From Streptomyces thermodiastaticus (GTDB lineage Bacteria > Actinomycetota > Actinomycetes > Streptomycetales > Streptomycetaceae), in NCBI RefSeq assembly GCF_014656135.1, contig NZ_BNBV01000013.1, positions 62,001-126,000 of the forward strand: 64,000 nucleotides of DNA, in the 5' to 3' direction. Below, one piece after another: positions 16,315 through 24,390 of the stretch. Numbering within the stretch: the stretch's first letter is position 1; the number at the start of each line of letters is the position of its first letter. A program made the translations under genes and the position numbers. The notes under the pieces were generated by a model, which saw only the letters and a program-made list of their open reading frames with translations, searched no databases and was not told the DNA's origin.

Positions 16315-17583
16315 TCAGCCGGCCGGGGACGGCACCGCCGCCCGCCGGGGCGGGCGGCTGCCCCGTGCCCGCTCCCGCCGGTCCAGCCACGCCAGCAGCG
16401 GCGAGGTCATCACGGTGGTGACGACGGCGACCACGACCAGGGCGCTGAACAGCGCCTGCGTCACGATGCCCGCCGCCAGGCCCAGATTCAGCGCGATGAG
16501 CTGCATCAGCCCCCGCGCGTTCATCAGCGCCCCCACCCGCAGCGCCACCGCCGACGGCTCCCCGGTCAGCCGCGCGGCCAGCCAGCACGCGCCGAACTTC
16601 CCCGCCACCGCCACCAGCACGCAGCCCAGGGTGAGCAGCAGCACCGGCCCGGAGCCCAGCAGGGCGAAGTCGGTGTTCAGCCCCGAGTAGGTGAAGAACA
16701 GCGGCAGGAACACCGTGCCGACCGGCTCGAGCGTCTCCACCGTGTGGTCCAGCCGCTGCGACCGCGGGAAGACCAGCCCGAGACTGAACGCGCCGAACAC
16801 CGCGTACAGCCCGATCTCGTCGGTGTACCAGGCCACCAGGAACAGTGCGCCGAGCAGCACCGGCAGCAGGCTCTCGGGTGCCACGCGGTCGGTGAGCCGC
16901 ACGGTGCGGCTGCGCAGACGTGTCACCACCGCCAGCACCGCGACGAGCCCGAGGGCGCCGGCCACGGCCAGCGACACCAGATCCGCGCTGCCCCCGGAGA
17001 TGCTGAACACCCCCGCGAGCAGCATCCACGCCGCCGCGTCGTCCACCGCGCCCGCACCGAGCGCCAGAGACCCGAACCGGGTCCCGGTCAGGCCCCGTTC
17101 GGCGATGATCCGGGCGAGCATCGGAAACGCCGTCACCGCCAGCGCCACCCCCACGAACAGCGCAGACACCAGCAGCGGCACGCCCGGCGCCAGGGTGCCG
17201 GTCCGCGGCCCGACGGCGGCGATCAGCGCCGCCCCCAGCGCCACCGGCACCAGCATCCCGGCCAGGGAGACCAGCCCGGCCGGCCGGGCCACACCGCGCA
17301 GCCGGTCCACCCGGAACTCCCAGCCCACGTGGAACATGAACACCACGAGACCGATCTGCCCGACCACGTACAGGACCGGCCGCACCTCCTGCGGGAACAG
17401 GCCCGCCTCCACGTCCGGCAGCAGGGCGCCGAGCACCGACGGCCCCAGCACCACGCCCGCGAGCATCTCCCCGACCACGGGCGGCTGGCCCAGCCGCCGC
17501 ACCAGCATCACCACCAGCCGGCAGACGGCCAGGACGACCACCACGGCGAGAAAGAACCTGGGGGACAGTTCCGCGGGCGTCAT
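16315..17583 (-). CDS. CPA2-family cation:proton antiporter
   Basis: 422 aa with about 12-13 hydrophobic segments and no cytoplasmic nucleotide-binding domain. Family marks are the N-terminal LGQPPVVGEMLAGVVLGPSVLG, FMFHVGWEF, a central GAGAVDDAAAW motif with the paired Asp of Na+/H+ or K+/H+ antiporters, and LVFPRSQRL. It is the last gene of a four-gene minus-strand operon: its ATG overlaps the P450 stop (ATGA). Antiporters of this kind occur in antibiotic clusters as export or self-protection genes, which is inferred here from position only. A conventional pH or ion homeostasis role cannot be excluded. Confidence 0.83.
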   Translation of the reverse strand: MTPAELSPRFFLAVVVVLAVCRLVVMLVRRLGQPPVVGEMLAGVVLGPSVLGALLPDVEAGLFPQEVRPVLYVVGQIGLVVFMFHVGWEFRVDRLRGVARPAGLVSLAGMLVPVALGAALIAAVGPRTGTLAPGVPLLVSALFVGVALAVTAFPMLARIIAERGLTGTRFGSLALGAGAVDDAAAWMLLAGVFSISGGSADLVSLAVAGALGLVAVLAVVTRLRSRTVRLTDRVAPESLLPVLLGALFLVAWYTDEIGLYAVFGAFSLGLVFPRSQRLDHTVETLEPVGTVFLPLFFTYSGLNTDFALLGSGPVLLLTLGCVLVAVAGKFGACWLAARLTGEPSAVALRVGALMNARGLMQLIALNLGLAAGIVTQALFSALVVVAVVTTVMTSPLLAWLDRRERARGSRPPRRAAVPSPAG

Positions 17584-18944
17584 GCGGGGCCTCCTGTGGT
17601 GTGGGCGACCGGGCACCGGTCGGGCGGGAACTGGGCGAAGTACCGCGCGGCGAGCCGCTGCCGGCGGGCGTGCAGCACCATCACCGTGCCGAGCACCAGC
17701 TGCCGCACCCCCCGGACGACGTCCTCCACGCCGTCGCGCACCCGCAGAAAGGTGCGCAGCGGCGCCAGACGCGCTCCGGGCTGCAAGTGGCGCGGGACCA
17801 GCAGACACGGCGCCCGGTGCGGGATGGACCGGGTGTGCGAGACCGTGGAGTCCAGCCGGAAGCGTCGCAGCACCTCCCGCACGGCGGCCCGCAGCACCAG
17901 CGGCGACAGCCGCCAGGCCGGGCACGGGCGGTTGGCCGCCACCCCGAACGGGATGTGAGGGGCGTTCCGGGCGGACAGCGACGCCCAGCGGTCCGGGTCG
18001 AACGCCTCCGGCCGCTCGTAACCGGTGGCGTGATAGTCCGGGTAGCTGAAACACACCACCGACCCGGCCGGCAGCGTGGTGGCCTCGTCGAGCGGTATGT
18101 CGTCCGTGGTGATGCGGTGCGCGATCCCGAACAGCGGGTACAGCCGCATCGTCTCGTCCAGCACGTGGCTCAGATACCGGTCGTCGTCCGGGTTGTGTGC
18201 GACCCGCCGCTGCACCTCCGGGTGGCGGGCCAGGGCCAGCAGCAGGTGTGCGGTGGCCTCGGAAAGCTGGACGACGGCCGTGTTGAAGAACGTGCCCTGC
18301 AGGTAAAACACCTGCTCCTGCGGCGACAGCGAGGCCGGCAGCCGGTGCGGCACGTCCCCGGCCGCCACCCGCTCGCGCAGATATGCCGTCAGCCGCGCCC
18401 TGCGCCGCGGATGACGCAGCGAGGTGCACTTCAGGGCGTCGATCACGTCCCTGGCGTGCGCGACGATCAGCTTCCGGGCGTGCGGCGGGCACGGCTCGCG
18501 GAACACCAGCCCGTAGCAGAACTCCGCCCAGGCCGGCATCACCAGGTCGCGCAGCCGCACCAGGCTGATCCGGTCCGTGGGCAGCGCGTCCAGGACGCCC
18601 GCGACCGCACGGGTCGCCGCCGCCGTGAGACCGGCCGAGTCGCCGGCGAGGATCCGCCGGGTCGTCGCGGCCACGTCGTCGTAGCGCGGGCCGGACTCCA
18701 GATGCTCCTGGTGCACCTCGGGCCCCGGCGACAGCCAGTACCAGAACAGGTCGGACAGCCCCGCCCCGGCGCTGCGGCCACCGGCTGCCGGATGGGCGTA
18801 CACCCGCTCGAACACCTCCGGTCCGTACACCGCGCTGGGCAGCGTCAGCGCCCTGTCGCCGTTCACCTTCTCGAAGATGCGCATCCGCAGCGCCACCACG
18901 GCGCGCGGCAGCCACCACGTGTCCGCTTCCCGTGCGCCGCTCAC
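17580..18944 (-). CDS. Cytochrome P450 with atypical heme and I-helix motifs
   Basis: 454 aa, GTG start overlapping the upstream TGA. P450 marks are the K-helix ExxR (Glu264-Arg267 in LDETMRLYP), the meander YERPEAFDPDRW and a Cys heme loop. The loop reads PFGVAANRPCPAW with Cys341 eight residues after the Phe, one more than the usual FGxGxxxCxG, and both conserved glycines after FG are replaced. The I-helix region (about 216-231, GTFFNTAVVQLSEAT) lacks the usual AGxxT oxygen-activating acid-alcohol pair. A C-terminal extension of about 60 residues follows the heme domain. It may not be an ordinary monooxygenase; isomerase, dehydratase or peroxygenase-like chemistry is possible. Part of the flavoprotein 2 operon. 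Confidence 0.82.
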   Translation of the reverse strand: MSGAREADTWWLPRAVVALRMRIFEKVNGDRALTLPSAVYGPEVFERVYAHPAAGGRSAGAGLSDLFWYWLSPGPEVHQEHLESGPRYDDVAATTRRILAGDSAGLTAAATRAVAGVLDALPTDRISLVRLRDLVMPAWAEFCYGLVFREPCPPHARKLIVAHARDVIDALKCTSLRHPRRRARLTAYLRERVAAGDVPHRLPASLSPQEQVFYLQGTFFNTAVVQLSEATAHLLLALARHPEVQRRVAHNPDDDRYLSHVLDETMRLYPLFGIAHRITTDDIPLDEATTLPAGSVVCFSYPDYHATGYERPEAFDPDRWASLSARNAPHIPFGVAANRPCPAWRLSPLVLRAAVREVLRRFRLDSTVSHTRSIPHRAPCLLVPRHLQPGARLAPLRTFLRVRDGVEDVVRGVRQLVLGTVMVLHARRQRLAARYFAQFPPDRCPVAHTTGGPA

Positions 18945-20014
18945 CACGTCCCGCCTCTGCGCACCACCATGTCCCGTGTCAGATCGGCGTTGCGGGCACC
19001 CCCGCACAGCGTCAGCGTGTGCTCGTAGTCGTCGCGCAGCTCCGCCAGGACCCGGCGCACCCCGGCCTCGCCGTCGGCGGCCAGCCCCCACAGCACCGGA
19101 CGGCCCACCCCGACCGCGGCCGCGCCCAGCGCGAGCGCCACGGCCACGTCGCCGCCCCGGCGCACCCCGCCGTCGAGCAGCACCGGCACCCGGCCCGCCA
19201 CCGCCTCGGCGACCGCCGGCAGGCAGTCCACGGCGGCCGGCACGGTGTCGCACTGGCGGCCGCCATGGTTGGAGACGACGACACCGGCCGCCCCGTGCGC
19301 GACGGCCAGCGACGCGTCCGCCGGATGCAGCACCCCTTTCACCAGCACGGGCAGCGCGGTCGCCGCCCGCAGCGCGTCGAAGTCCTGCCAGGAGACCGCC
19401 GGGGACATGGGGATGTCGGTCAGCCCGCCCGGCGGGGCACCGGGCAGGTCCCGCATGTTCTCCGCGGCGTAGCCCGGCGGCAGGTCCGTGAACCCGTTGC
19501 GCAGATCCCGGGGACGCCGGCCGAACACCGGCGCGTCCACGGTCACCACCAGCGCCGTGCACCCGGCGTCCTCCGCGCGCCGCACCAGCGCCTCGGTGAC
19601 CACCCGGCGCGGATGCAGGGTCAGCTGGAACCACACCGCCGCACCGGCCGCCGCCGCGCGGGCCGCCGCGACCACCTCGCCGACCGGGACGGTCGCGGCG
19701 GTCCCCGTCACCAGGACGGCGCCCTCCGCCGCCGCGGCCCGCGCCGTGGCCCGCTCCCCGTCCGGGTGCATCAGCCGGTGGAACGCGGTCGGCGCGACCA
19801 GTACCGGACCCGCCGCGGGGGCACCCGGCAGGTCGACACGTATGTCCCGCCGCCCGGCGCCGCGCAGCACCCGCGGCAGCAGCGCATACCGGTCGAAGGC
19901 GCGCTCGTTGTCGGCCACGACACGCTCCTCGCCGGCGCCGCCCGCCACGAAGTCGTAGTACACCGGGTCCACGGCCCGGCGCGCCGTCTCCCGCAGGGTG
20001 CGCAGCGCCGTCAC
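18941..20014 (-). CDS. FMN-dependent 2-hydroxy-acid oxidase/dehydrogenase
   Basis: 357 aa from a GTG that overlaps the stop of flavoprotein 2 (GTGA). It is a TIM-barrel of the lactate/glycolate/mandelate oxidase family: DPVYYDFVAGGAGEE at the N-terminus, LVAPTAFHRL and WFQL for flavin contacts, LPVLVKGVLHPADA with the flavin lysine, the catalytic His in VSNHGGRQ, and LLDGGVRRGGDVAVALALGA for the phosphate. It would oxidise a 2-hydroxy acid such as lactate, mandelate or phenyllactate to the 2-oxo acid. The aromatic context suggests an aromatic hydroxy acid, but the specificity-determining residues cannot be read reliably by eye. Confidence 0.85.
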   Translation of the reverse strand: MTALRTLRETARRAVDPVYYDFVAGGAGEERVVADNERAFDRYALLPRVLRGAGRRDIRVDLPGAPAAGPVLVAPTAFHRLMHPDGERATARAAAAEGAVLVTGTAATVPVGEVVAAARAAAAGAAVWFQLTLHPRRVVTEALVRRAEDAGCTALVVTVDAPVFGRRPRDLRNGFTDLPPGYAAENMRDLPGAPPGGLTDIPMSPAVSWQDFDALRAATALPVLVKGVLHPADASLAVAHGAAGVVVSNHGGRQCDTVPAAVDCLPAVAEAVAGRVPVLLDGGVRRGGDVAVALALGAAAVGVGRPVLWGLAADGEAGVRRVLAELRDDYEHTLTLCGGARNADLTRDMVVRRGGTW

Positions 20015-21585
20015 GACGCCACCGCGGCCTTCGGGCCGCACCGGTCGGCGAGGAACGCGCGCAGCGGAGCCCGGTGGACGTCCTCGCTGTCCCACTCGTT
20101 CTCCAGGTTCTCCCGCAGATGGTGCTCGCCCGCGTCCTGACCGCCGCGGTACCAGCGCACCACCGGATGCAGATAGCGACTGTCCAGCCCCGAGGCGTCC
20201 TGCTGCGCGGGGCGGGCCGCCGTCACGTCGAACGGGTCCACCCGGTCGTGGTCGGCCCCGTACTCCAGGGTGATCACCGCATGGGCGGCCACGGGGCCGA
20301 AGTGCCCGGCGCGCACCGCCTCCGGCACATGGGCCACCGGGACCTCCTCGGCGTAGCGCATCGTGCCGTCCGGGGCGAGCAGCAGCACGTCCCCGAGGAC
20401 GGCGAACTGCTGCCACAGCGCCGAGGACCGGTTGACCCGCGTGATGATGCGGTCGACCGCCGCCTGAAGGCCCCCGCCCAGCTCCGCCACCGGCCACGGC
20501 TCGCCGTGGTGACGGCGGCGCAGCTCCCGGTACAGGGCGCGGACCGTGTAGCGGAACCCGTGCACGAAACCGGTGGTGGACTTCTTGAAGTCGCGGCCCT
20601 GCGTGAGGGTCCCGGCGAAGTACAGCTCCGGCACGTTCACCGACTCCCCGACGGGGGTCACGGCGGGGAACCGGCCGTCGACCACGGTCTCGGGCGTGCA
20701 GCTGCCGTCGAAGACCGACGCGTCGAACCGGAACCCGGTCGCGACGATCACCCGGTCGTAGCGCAGGTCCTTCACCACCTCGTCGGCCCGTTCGAAGGCC
20801 ACCGGCACACGGAAGCCGTCCCCGTCCCGCCGGATCTCCAGCACCCGCCCGTCCAGCAGCGCGTTCTGCAGCTTGAGCTGATAGGTGTCCAGGAAGTTGT
20901 TGTTCACCGCCCGCAGATGACCCACGTAGTGCGTCTGCCAGGCCAGACGCAGCGAACCGGAGCCGACCAGGTGGATGACGGCCGCGTGCTCCATCAGGCT
21001 GTCGGCGGTCTCGAAAGCGGAGTTGCCCCGCCCGATCACCAGCACCCGCTGGTCGGTGAAGGACTCCGGGTCGGTGTCGAACGTGTCGTAGCGTTCGGCC
21101 AGTTCGATGCCGGGGATGTCCGGCAGGTTCGGCAGCGGCACCCCGGTCGCCACCACCACGCGCCGCGCCCGCCAGGTCCCCCCGGAGGCGTCGGTCACGG
21201 TGAACCCGCCCTCGTCGCGGGAGACACGTGTCACGGCGGTGCCGTACCGCACACGCACACCGGTGCGTTCGGCGAAGTCCGTCAGATACCGGACCATGTC
21301 GTCGGCCGGCGGGAAGTAGCGCCGGCTGTACCGGGTGAACAGCAGCTCCGGATCGTCGCTCAGCAGCGAGTTCCAGTCCATCCGCAGCCGCAGCTCCGGA
21401 TCCTCGTATCCGGTGTGCACCTTGTTGATCGAGATGAGGGTGCGGTGCCGGGGGAACCGGGTGAAGAACGTGCCCGGAGTGCTGCCGCGTTCCAGCACCA
21501 CATAGTCCGCACCGTCGTGTTCCAGGAAGGCGGCGAGCTGAAGGCCCGCCGGCCCCGCTCCGATGATCACGTAGTCGTAGGCCAT
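20011..21585 (-). CDS. FAD-dependent oxidoreductase/monooxygenase (paralogue 2)
   Basis: 524 aa from the ATG at 21585, seven bases after a -10-like TAGGTT, so the message is probably leaderless. FAD motif YDYVIIGAGPAGLQLAAFLE, NAD(P) motif VLVIGRGNSAFETAD and CTGFRFD-like ATGFRFD are intact. It is closely similar along its whole length to the flavoprotein at 13251-14792, with slightly more divergence at the C-terminus. It leads an operon with the FMN oxidase, P450 and antiporter, each joined by a 4-bp stop/start overlap. Two paralogues under the same promoter type suggest successive or paired oxidations of one pathway intermediate. The reaction is unknown. Confidence 0.82.
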   Translation of the reverse strand: MAYDYVIIGAGPAGLQLAAFLEHDGADYVVLERGSTPGTFFTRFPRHRTLISINKVHTGYEDPELRLRMDWNSLLSDDPELLFTRYSRRYFPPADDMVRYLTDFAERTGVRVRYGTAVTRVSRDEGGFTVTDASGGTWRARRVVVATGVPLPNLPDIPGIELAERYDTFDTDPESFTDQRVLVIGRGNSAFETADSLMEHAAVIHLVGSGSLRLAWQTHYVGHLRAVNNNFLDTYQLKLQNALLDGRVLEIRRDGDGFRVPVAFERADEVVKDLRYDRVIVATGFRFDASVFDGSCTPETVVDGRFPAVTPVGESVNVPELYFAGTLTQGRDFKKSTTGFVHGFRYTVRALYRELRRRHHGEPWPVAELGGGLQAAVDRIITRVNRSSALWQQFAVLGDVLLLAPDGTMRYAEEVPVAHVPEAVRAGHFGPVAAHAVITLEYGADHDRVDPFDVTAARPAQQDASGLDSRYLHPVVRWYRGGQDAGEHHLRENLENEWDSEDVHRAPLRAFLADRCGPKAAVAS

Positions 21586-21592
21586 GGCCCGG

Positions 21593-21647
21593 AACCTAGC
21601 CAGCACATCTCAAAACGCTCTGAGATTCCACTCCTAGCGTGAAACAC
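21593..21647. promoter_or_regulatory. Divergent promoter with palindromic box and two leaderless starts
   Basis: The central palindrome ATCTCA-N8-TGAGAT spans 21607-21626. On the plus strand ATCTCAAA (21607) is 27 bp before CTAGCGT (21634-21640), seven bases before the GTG at 21648. On the minus strand ATCTCAGA (reading from 21626) is 27 bp before CTAGGTT (21599-21593), again seven bases before the ATG at 21585. One bound dimer could serve both promoters. Confidence 0.65.
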
Positions 21648-23159
21648 GTGCTGACCACGGACACCGTCTCGCTCTCCGACCCCCTCGACCCCGCCGTCCT
21701 GCGCCACGCGGCCGGTCTGCTGACCGTCACCGTGGACGACGCCTCCCGCGCCCGGCTGGCGGACGGGCACCGCGTCTTCCGCGCCCTGCGCGACGGCGAC
21801 GGCACCGGCCCGCAGCGGCCGATCTACGGCGCCACCACCGGCTTCGGTGCCCTCGCCGGCTACGCCGGGCGGGCCGACGAGGCCGACCAGTGCGACAACA
21901 CCCTCGCCCACCTCGGCGCCGGCCAGGGCCCCGACCTGCCGCCCGGCCTCGTGCGCGCCGCCCTGCTGATACGCGCCCGGTCCCTCGCCCAGGGCCTGTC
22001 CGGGGTCTCCGCCGACGTCGTCGAACGGCTCACGGAGATGTTCGCCACCACGTTCACACCCGCCGTTCCCCGCTACGGCTCCGTCGGCGCCAGCGGTGAC
22101 CTCGTCCCGCTCGCCTACGCCACCCAGGCGCTGCGCGGCCGGGGACACGCCTACGCCGACGGCCGCCGCATGCCCGCCGCCGAGGCACTCGCCGCCACCG
22201 GACTGCGCCCCCTCGCCCTGGACGGCCGCGACGCCCTCGCTCTCGTCAACGGCACCTCCGTCACCACCGCGGCCCTGGCCCTCGCCCACGACGCCGTCCG
22301 CACCGCCCACCGCTCCCTGACTGCCCTGACCTGCCTGCTCGCCGACGTCCTCGGCTGCGACCCCGGATTCCTCGACGCGGACCTGATGCGCGCCTACGCC
22401 CACCCCGGCGCGGCCGCCACCGCCGCCCGCATGCGGCAATGGCTGGAGGGCGCCGTGCCGTCCGGGACACGCCCGCTGCAGGAGCCGTACAGCATCCGCT
22501 GCTCCCCGCAGCTGCTCGGCGCCGCCGAGGACGCGCTGCGGTACGTCGACGCGGTGGTCGCCGCCGACCTGGCCCAGATCAGCGACAACCCGCTGTTCTT
22601 CCCCGGCGAGGCGGGGGAGGGGAAGGTGGTGCACGGCGGCAACTTCTTCGGGCAGCCCGCGGCCTTCGCCGCCGACCTGCTCGCCTCCGTCACCGCCCAG
22701 CTCGGCAACCTCGCCGAACGCCAGCTCGACCTGCTGGTCGACCCGCACCGCAACGGCGGCCTGCCGCCCATGCTCGCCACCCGGCCCGGCGCCCAGCACG
22801 GCCTGCAAGGGGTGCAGCTGGCGACCACCGCCTTCGTCGCGGAGATCCGCCGCAACGCGACCCCCGCCGCCATGCAGAGCCTGCCGACCAACCTGCACAA
22901 CCAGGACGTCGTCCCGTTCGGCACCCAGGCCGCCCTGCGCGCCCACGACCTGGCCGAGCTGCTCGGCCTGCTGTGCGGCTCCCTCGCCCTCGGCCTGCGC
23001 CAGGCCGTCCACGTCGGCGCCCGCCGGCCCACCGCGCCCCGCTGCGCGGACCTCCTGGACGCCCTCAGCGCCGCGATCGATCCGGTCGACCCGGACCGGC
23101 CGCTGGACGCAGACGTCCGGACAGCGGCACGAGTGCTCGCCGGCCACGCACTGCCCTGA
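21648..23159 (+). CDS. MIO-type aromatic amino acid ammonia-lyase/aminomutase
   Basis: 503 aa from the GTG at 21648; an upstream GTG at 21639 lies inside the -10 box. The Ala148-Ser149-Gly150 triad in GSVGASGDLVPL forms the MIO cofactor, and Tyr60 in YGATTGFG is the catalytic base. NGTSVTT, QEPYSIRCSPQ, DNPLFF and a GGNFFGQP loop follow. The late motif NQDVV resembles phenylalanine lyases and aminomutases more than the QEDHVS of histidine ammonia-lyase, and no hut genes are nearby. The substrate-selectivity positions do not match classical Phe, Tyr or His lyases clearly. The reaction would be loss or migration of the alpha-amino group of an aromatic amino acid. Its 3' end overlaps the kinase gene by 95 bp, convergently. 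Confidence 0.85.
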   Translation: MLTTDTVSLSDPLDPAVLRHAAGLLTVTVDDASRARLADGHRVFRALRDGDGTGPQRPIYGATTGFGALAGYAGRADEADQCDNTLAHLGAGQGPDLPPGLVRAALLIRARSLAQGLSGVSADVVERLTEMFATTFTPAVPRYGSVGASGDLVPLAYATQALRGRGHAYADGRRMPAAEALAATGLRPLALDGRDALALVNGTSVTTAALALAHDAVRTAHRSLTALTCLLADVLGCDPGFLDADLMRAYAHPGAAATAARMRQWLEGAVPSGTRPLQEPYSIRCSPQLLGAAEDALRYVDAVVAADLAQISDNPLFFPGEAGEGKVVHGGNFFGQPAAFAADLLASVTAQLGNLAERQLDLLVDPHRNGGLPPMLATRPGAQHGLQGVQLATTAFVAEIRRNATPAAMQSLPTNLHNQDVVPFGTQAALRAHDLAELLGLLCGSLALGLRQAVHVGARRPTAPRCADLLDALSAAIDPVDPDRPLDADVRTAARVLAGHALP

Positions 23160-24390
23160 GCGCACCGTCCGCGGCCTGCTCCGACGGCGGGCTCAGCGGC
23201 AGCCGCAGGGTGAACCGTGCCCCGTGCCCCGGCCGCCCGTCCGCCGTCACCGTGCCGCCATGGCTGGTGACGACCTCCCGCAGCAGCGCCAGCCCCAGCC
23301 CGTACCGGCCGTCGCCGCCCCGGTGGAAGCGGCGGAACAGCCGCTCGGCCTCCCCACGGGCGAAGCCGCTGCCGGTGTCCGTGACCGTCAGCACCGCCGA
23401 GCCGTCCGCACGGGACAGCACCAGGTCGATCCGCCCGCCGCGCGGGGTGTGGGCGATGGCGTTGGCCAGCAGTTCCCCGACCGCCCGGCGCAGGGCGGAC
23501 GCGACCCCGTCGACCCACAGCGGAAACGGCGGGCCGTCCACCCGGACGGTCAGCCCGCGCTCTTGGACCCGTTCGTCCTCCTCGGCCGCCGCCGACCGCA
23601 CCAGGTCCACCAGGTCCACCCGCCGTTTCGCCCGCCACGCCGGACCCGCCGCGAGGGCCGCCGACGACAGCAGATCGTCCAGCACCTCGCCGAGCCGGCC
23701 CAGGGAGGTCACCAGCAGCCGCAGGCCGTCGCGGTGTGCCGCCGGCAGCCCGTCGTTCGCCGCCCGGCGCGCCAGCACCTGCGCCCGGGTGTGCAGCTGG
23801 GTGATCGGCGTGCGCAGCTCGTGGCTGGCGTCCGCGACGAACCGGCGCTGCCGGGCCAGTGCCTCGGCCAGCGGTGCCACCGCCCGGCAGCCGAGCACCA
23901 GACCGGTGACGGCCGTGGCGACCAGCCCCACCGCCTCGGCCACCCCCAGCGCGGACAGCAGGTGACTGCGGTCGGCGAGCTGGAACCGCAGATCGAACAC
24001 GGCCTGCACCACGTCGCCGTTGTCCCGGACCTGCGTGCGCACCAGATAGGTGATGTCCCCGCGGTGCACCGCACGCTCGACCGGCTCGCCGGTCGACCGC
24101 ACCCGCTCCAGATCGTCCTCCAACGGGAACCCGGCGGGCGCGTTCGGCAGCGCGGGTGCACCCGGCCCGTACAGCCACATGCACCCGGGCGGCCGTGACA
24201 GGTCCGCGTGCGCGGCGCCGAACCGCACCTCGCGGTGCACCTGCTCGTCCTGCGCCCGTGCCGTCACCAGGTAGGCGACGGCGCCGACGAGCACGATCAG
24301 CAGCGTGATGACGGCACCGGTGGTCCACACGATCCGCCACCGGGCCCGGCGCACCACCACCTCCTCCTCGCTGCGGCGCGGCCTTCTCAC
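23065..24390 (-). CDS. Two-component sensor histidine kinase
   Basis: 441 aa, GTG start overlapping the regulator stop (GTGA); a GTG 36 bp later with GGAGGAGG before it is an alternative. TM1 is about 20-42, an extracytoplasmic loop of about 90 residues follows, and TM2 is about 150-172. HisKA carries FVADASHELRTPITQL with the phospho-accepting His; HATPase boxes are ELLANAIAHTP (N), DTGSGF (G1) and YGLGLALLREV (G2). The linker is short and I do not see a clear HAMP domain. It pairs with the adjacent OmpR-type regulator. Its location next to the MIO enzyme makes it a candidate controller of the biosynthetic regulon, unproven. Confidence 0.87.
   Translation of the reverse strand: MRRPRRSEEEVVVRRARWRIVWTTGAVITLLIVLVGAVAYLVTARAQDEQVHREVRFGAAHADLSRPPGCMWLYGPGAPALPNAPAGFPLEDDLERVRSTGEPVERAVHRGDITYLVRTQVRDNGDVVQAVFDLRFQLADRSHLLSALGVAEAVGLVATAVTGLVLGCRAVAPLAEALARQRRFVADASHELRTPITQLHTRAQVLARRAANDGLPAAHRDGLRLLVTSLGRLGEVLDDLLSSAALAAGPAWRAKRRVDLVDLVRSAAAEEDERVQERGLTVRVDGPPFPLWVDGVASALRRAVGELLANAIAHTPRGGRIDLVLSRADGSAVLTVTDTGSGFARGEAERLFRRFHRGGDGRYGLGLALLREVVTSHGGTVTADGRPGHGARFTLRLPLSPPSEQAADGALRAVRGRRALVPLSGRLRPAAGPGRPDRSRR

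Noticed and set aside
16315..18918. Minus-strand frame apparently fusing P450 and antiporter
   Set aside because: The antiporter part is real, but the upstream 440 residues are an out-of-frame reading of the P450. The true antiporter starts at 17583 in an ATGA overlap.
21648..23159. Annotation as histidine ammonia-lyase (hutH)
   Set aside because: No hut neighbours, NQDVV instead of QEDHVS near the C-terminus, and location in an oxidative biosynthetic locus.
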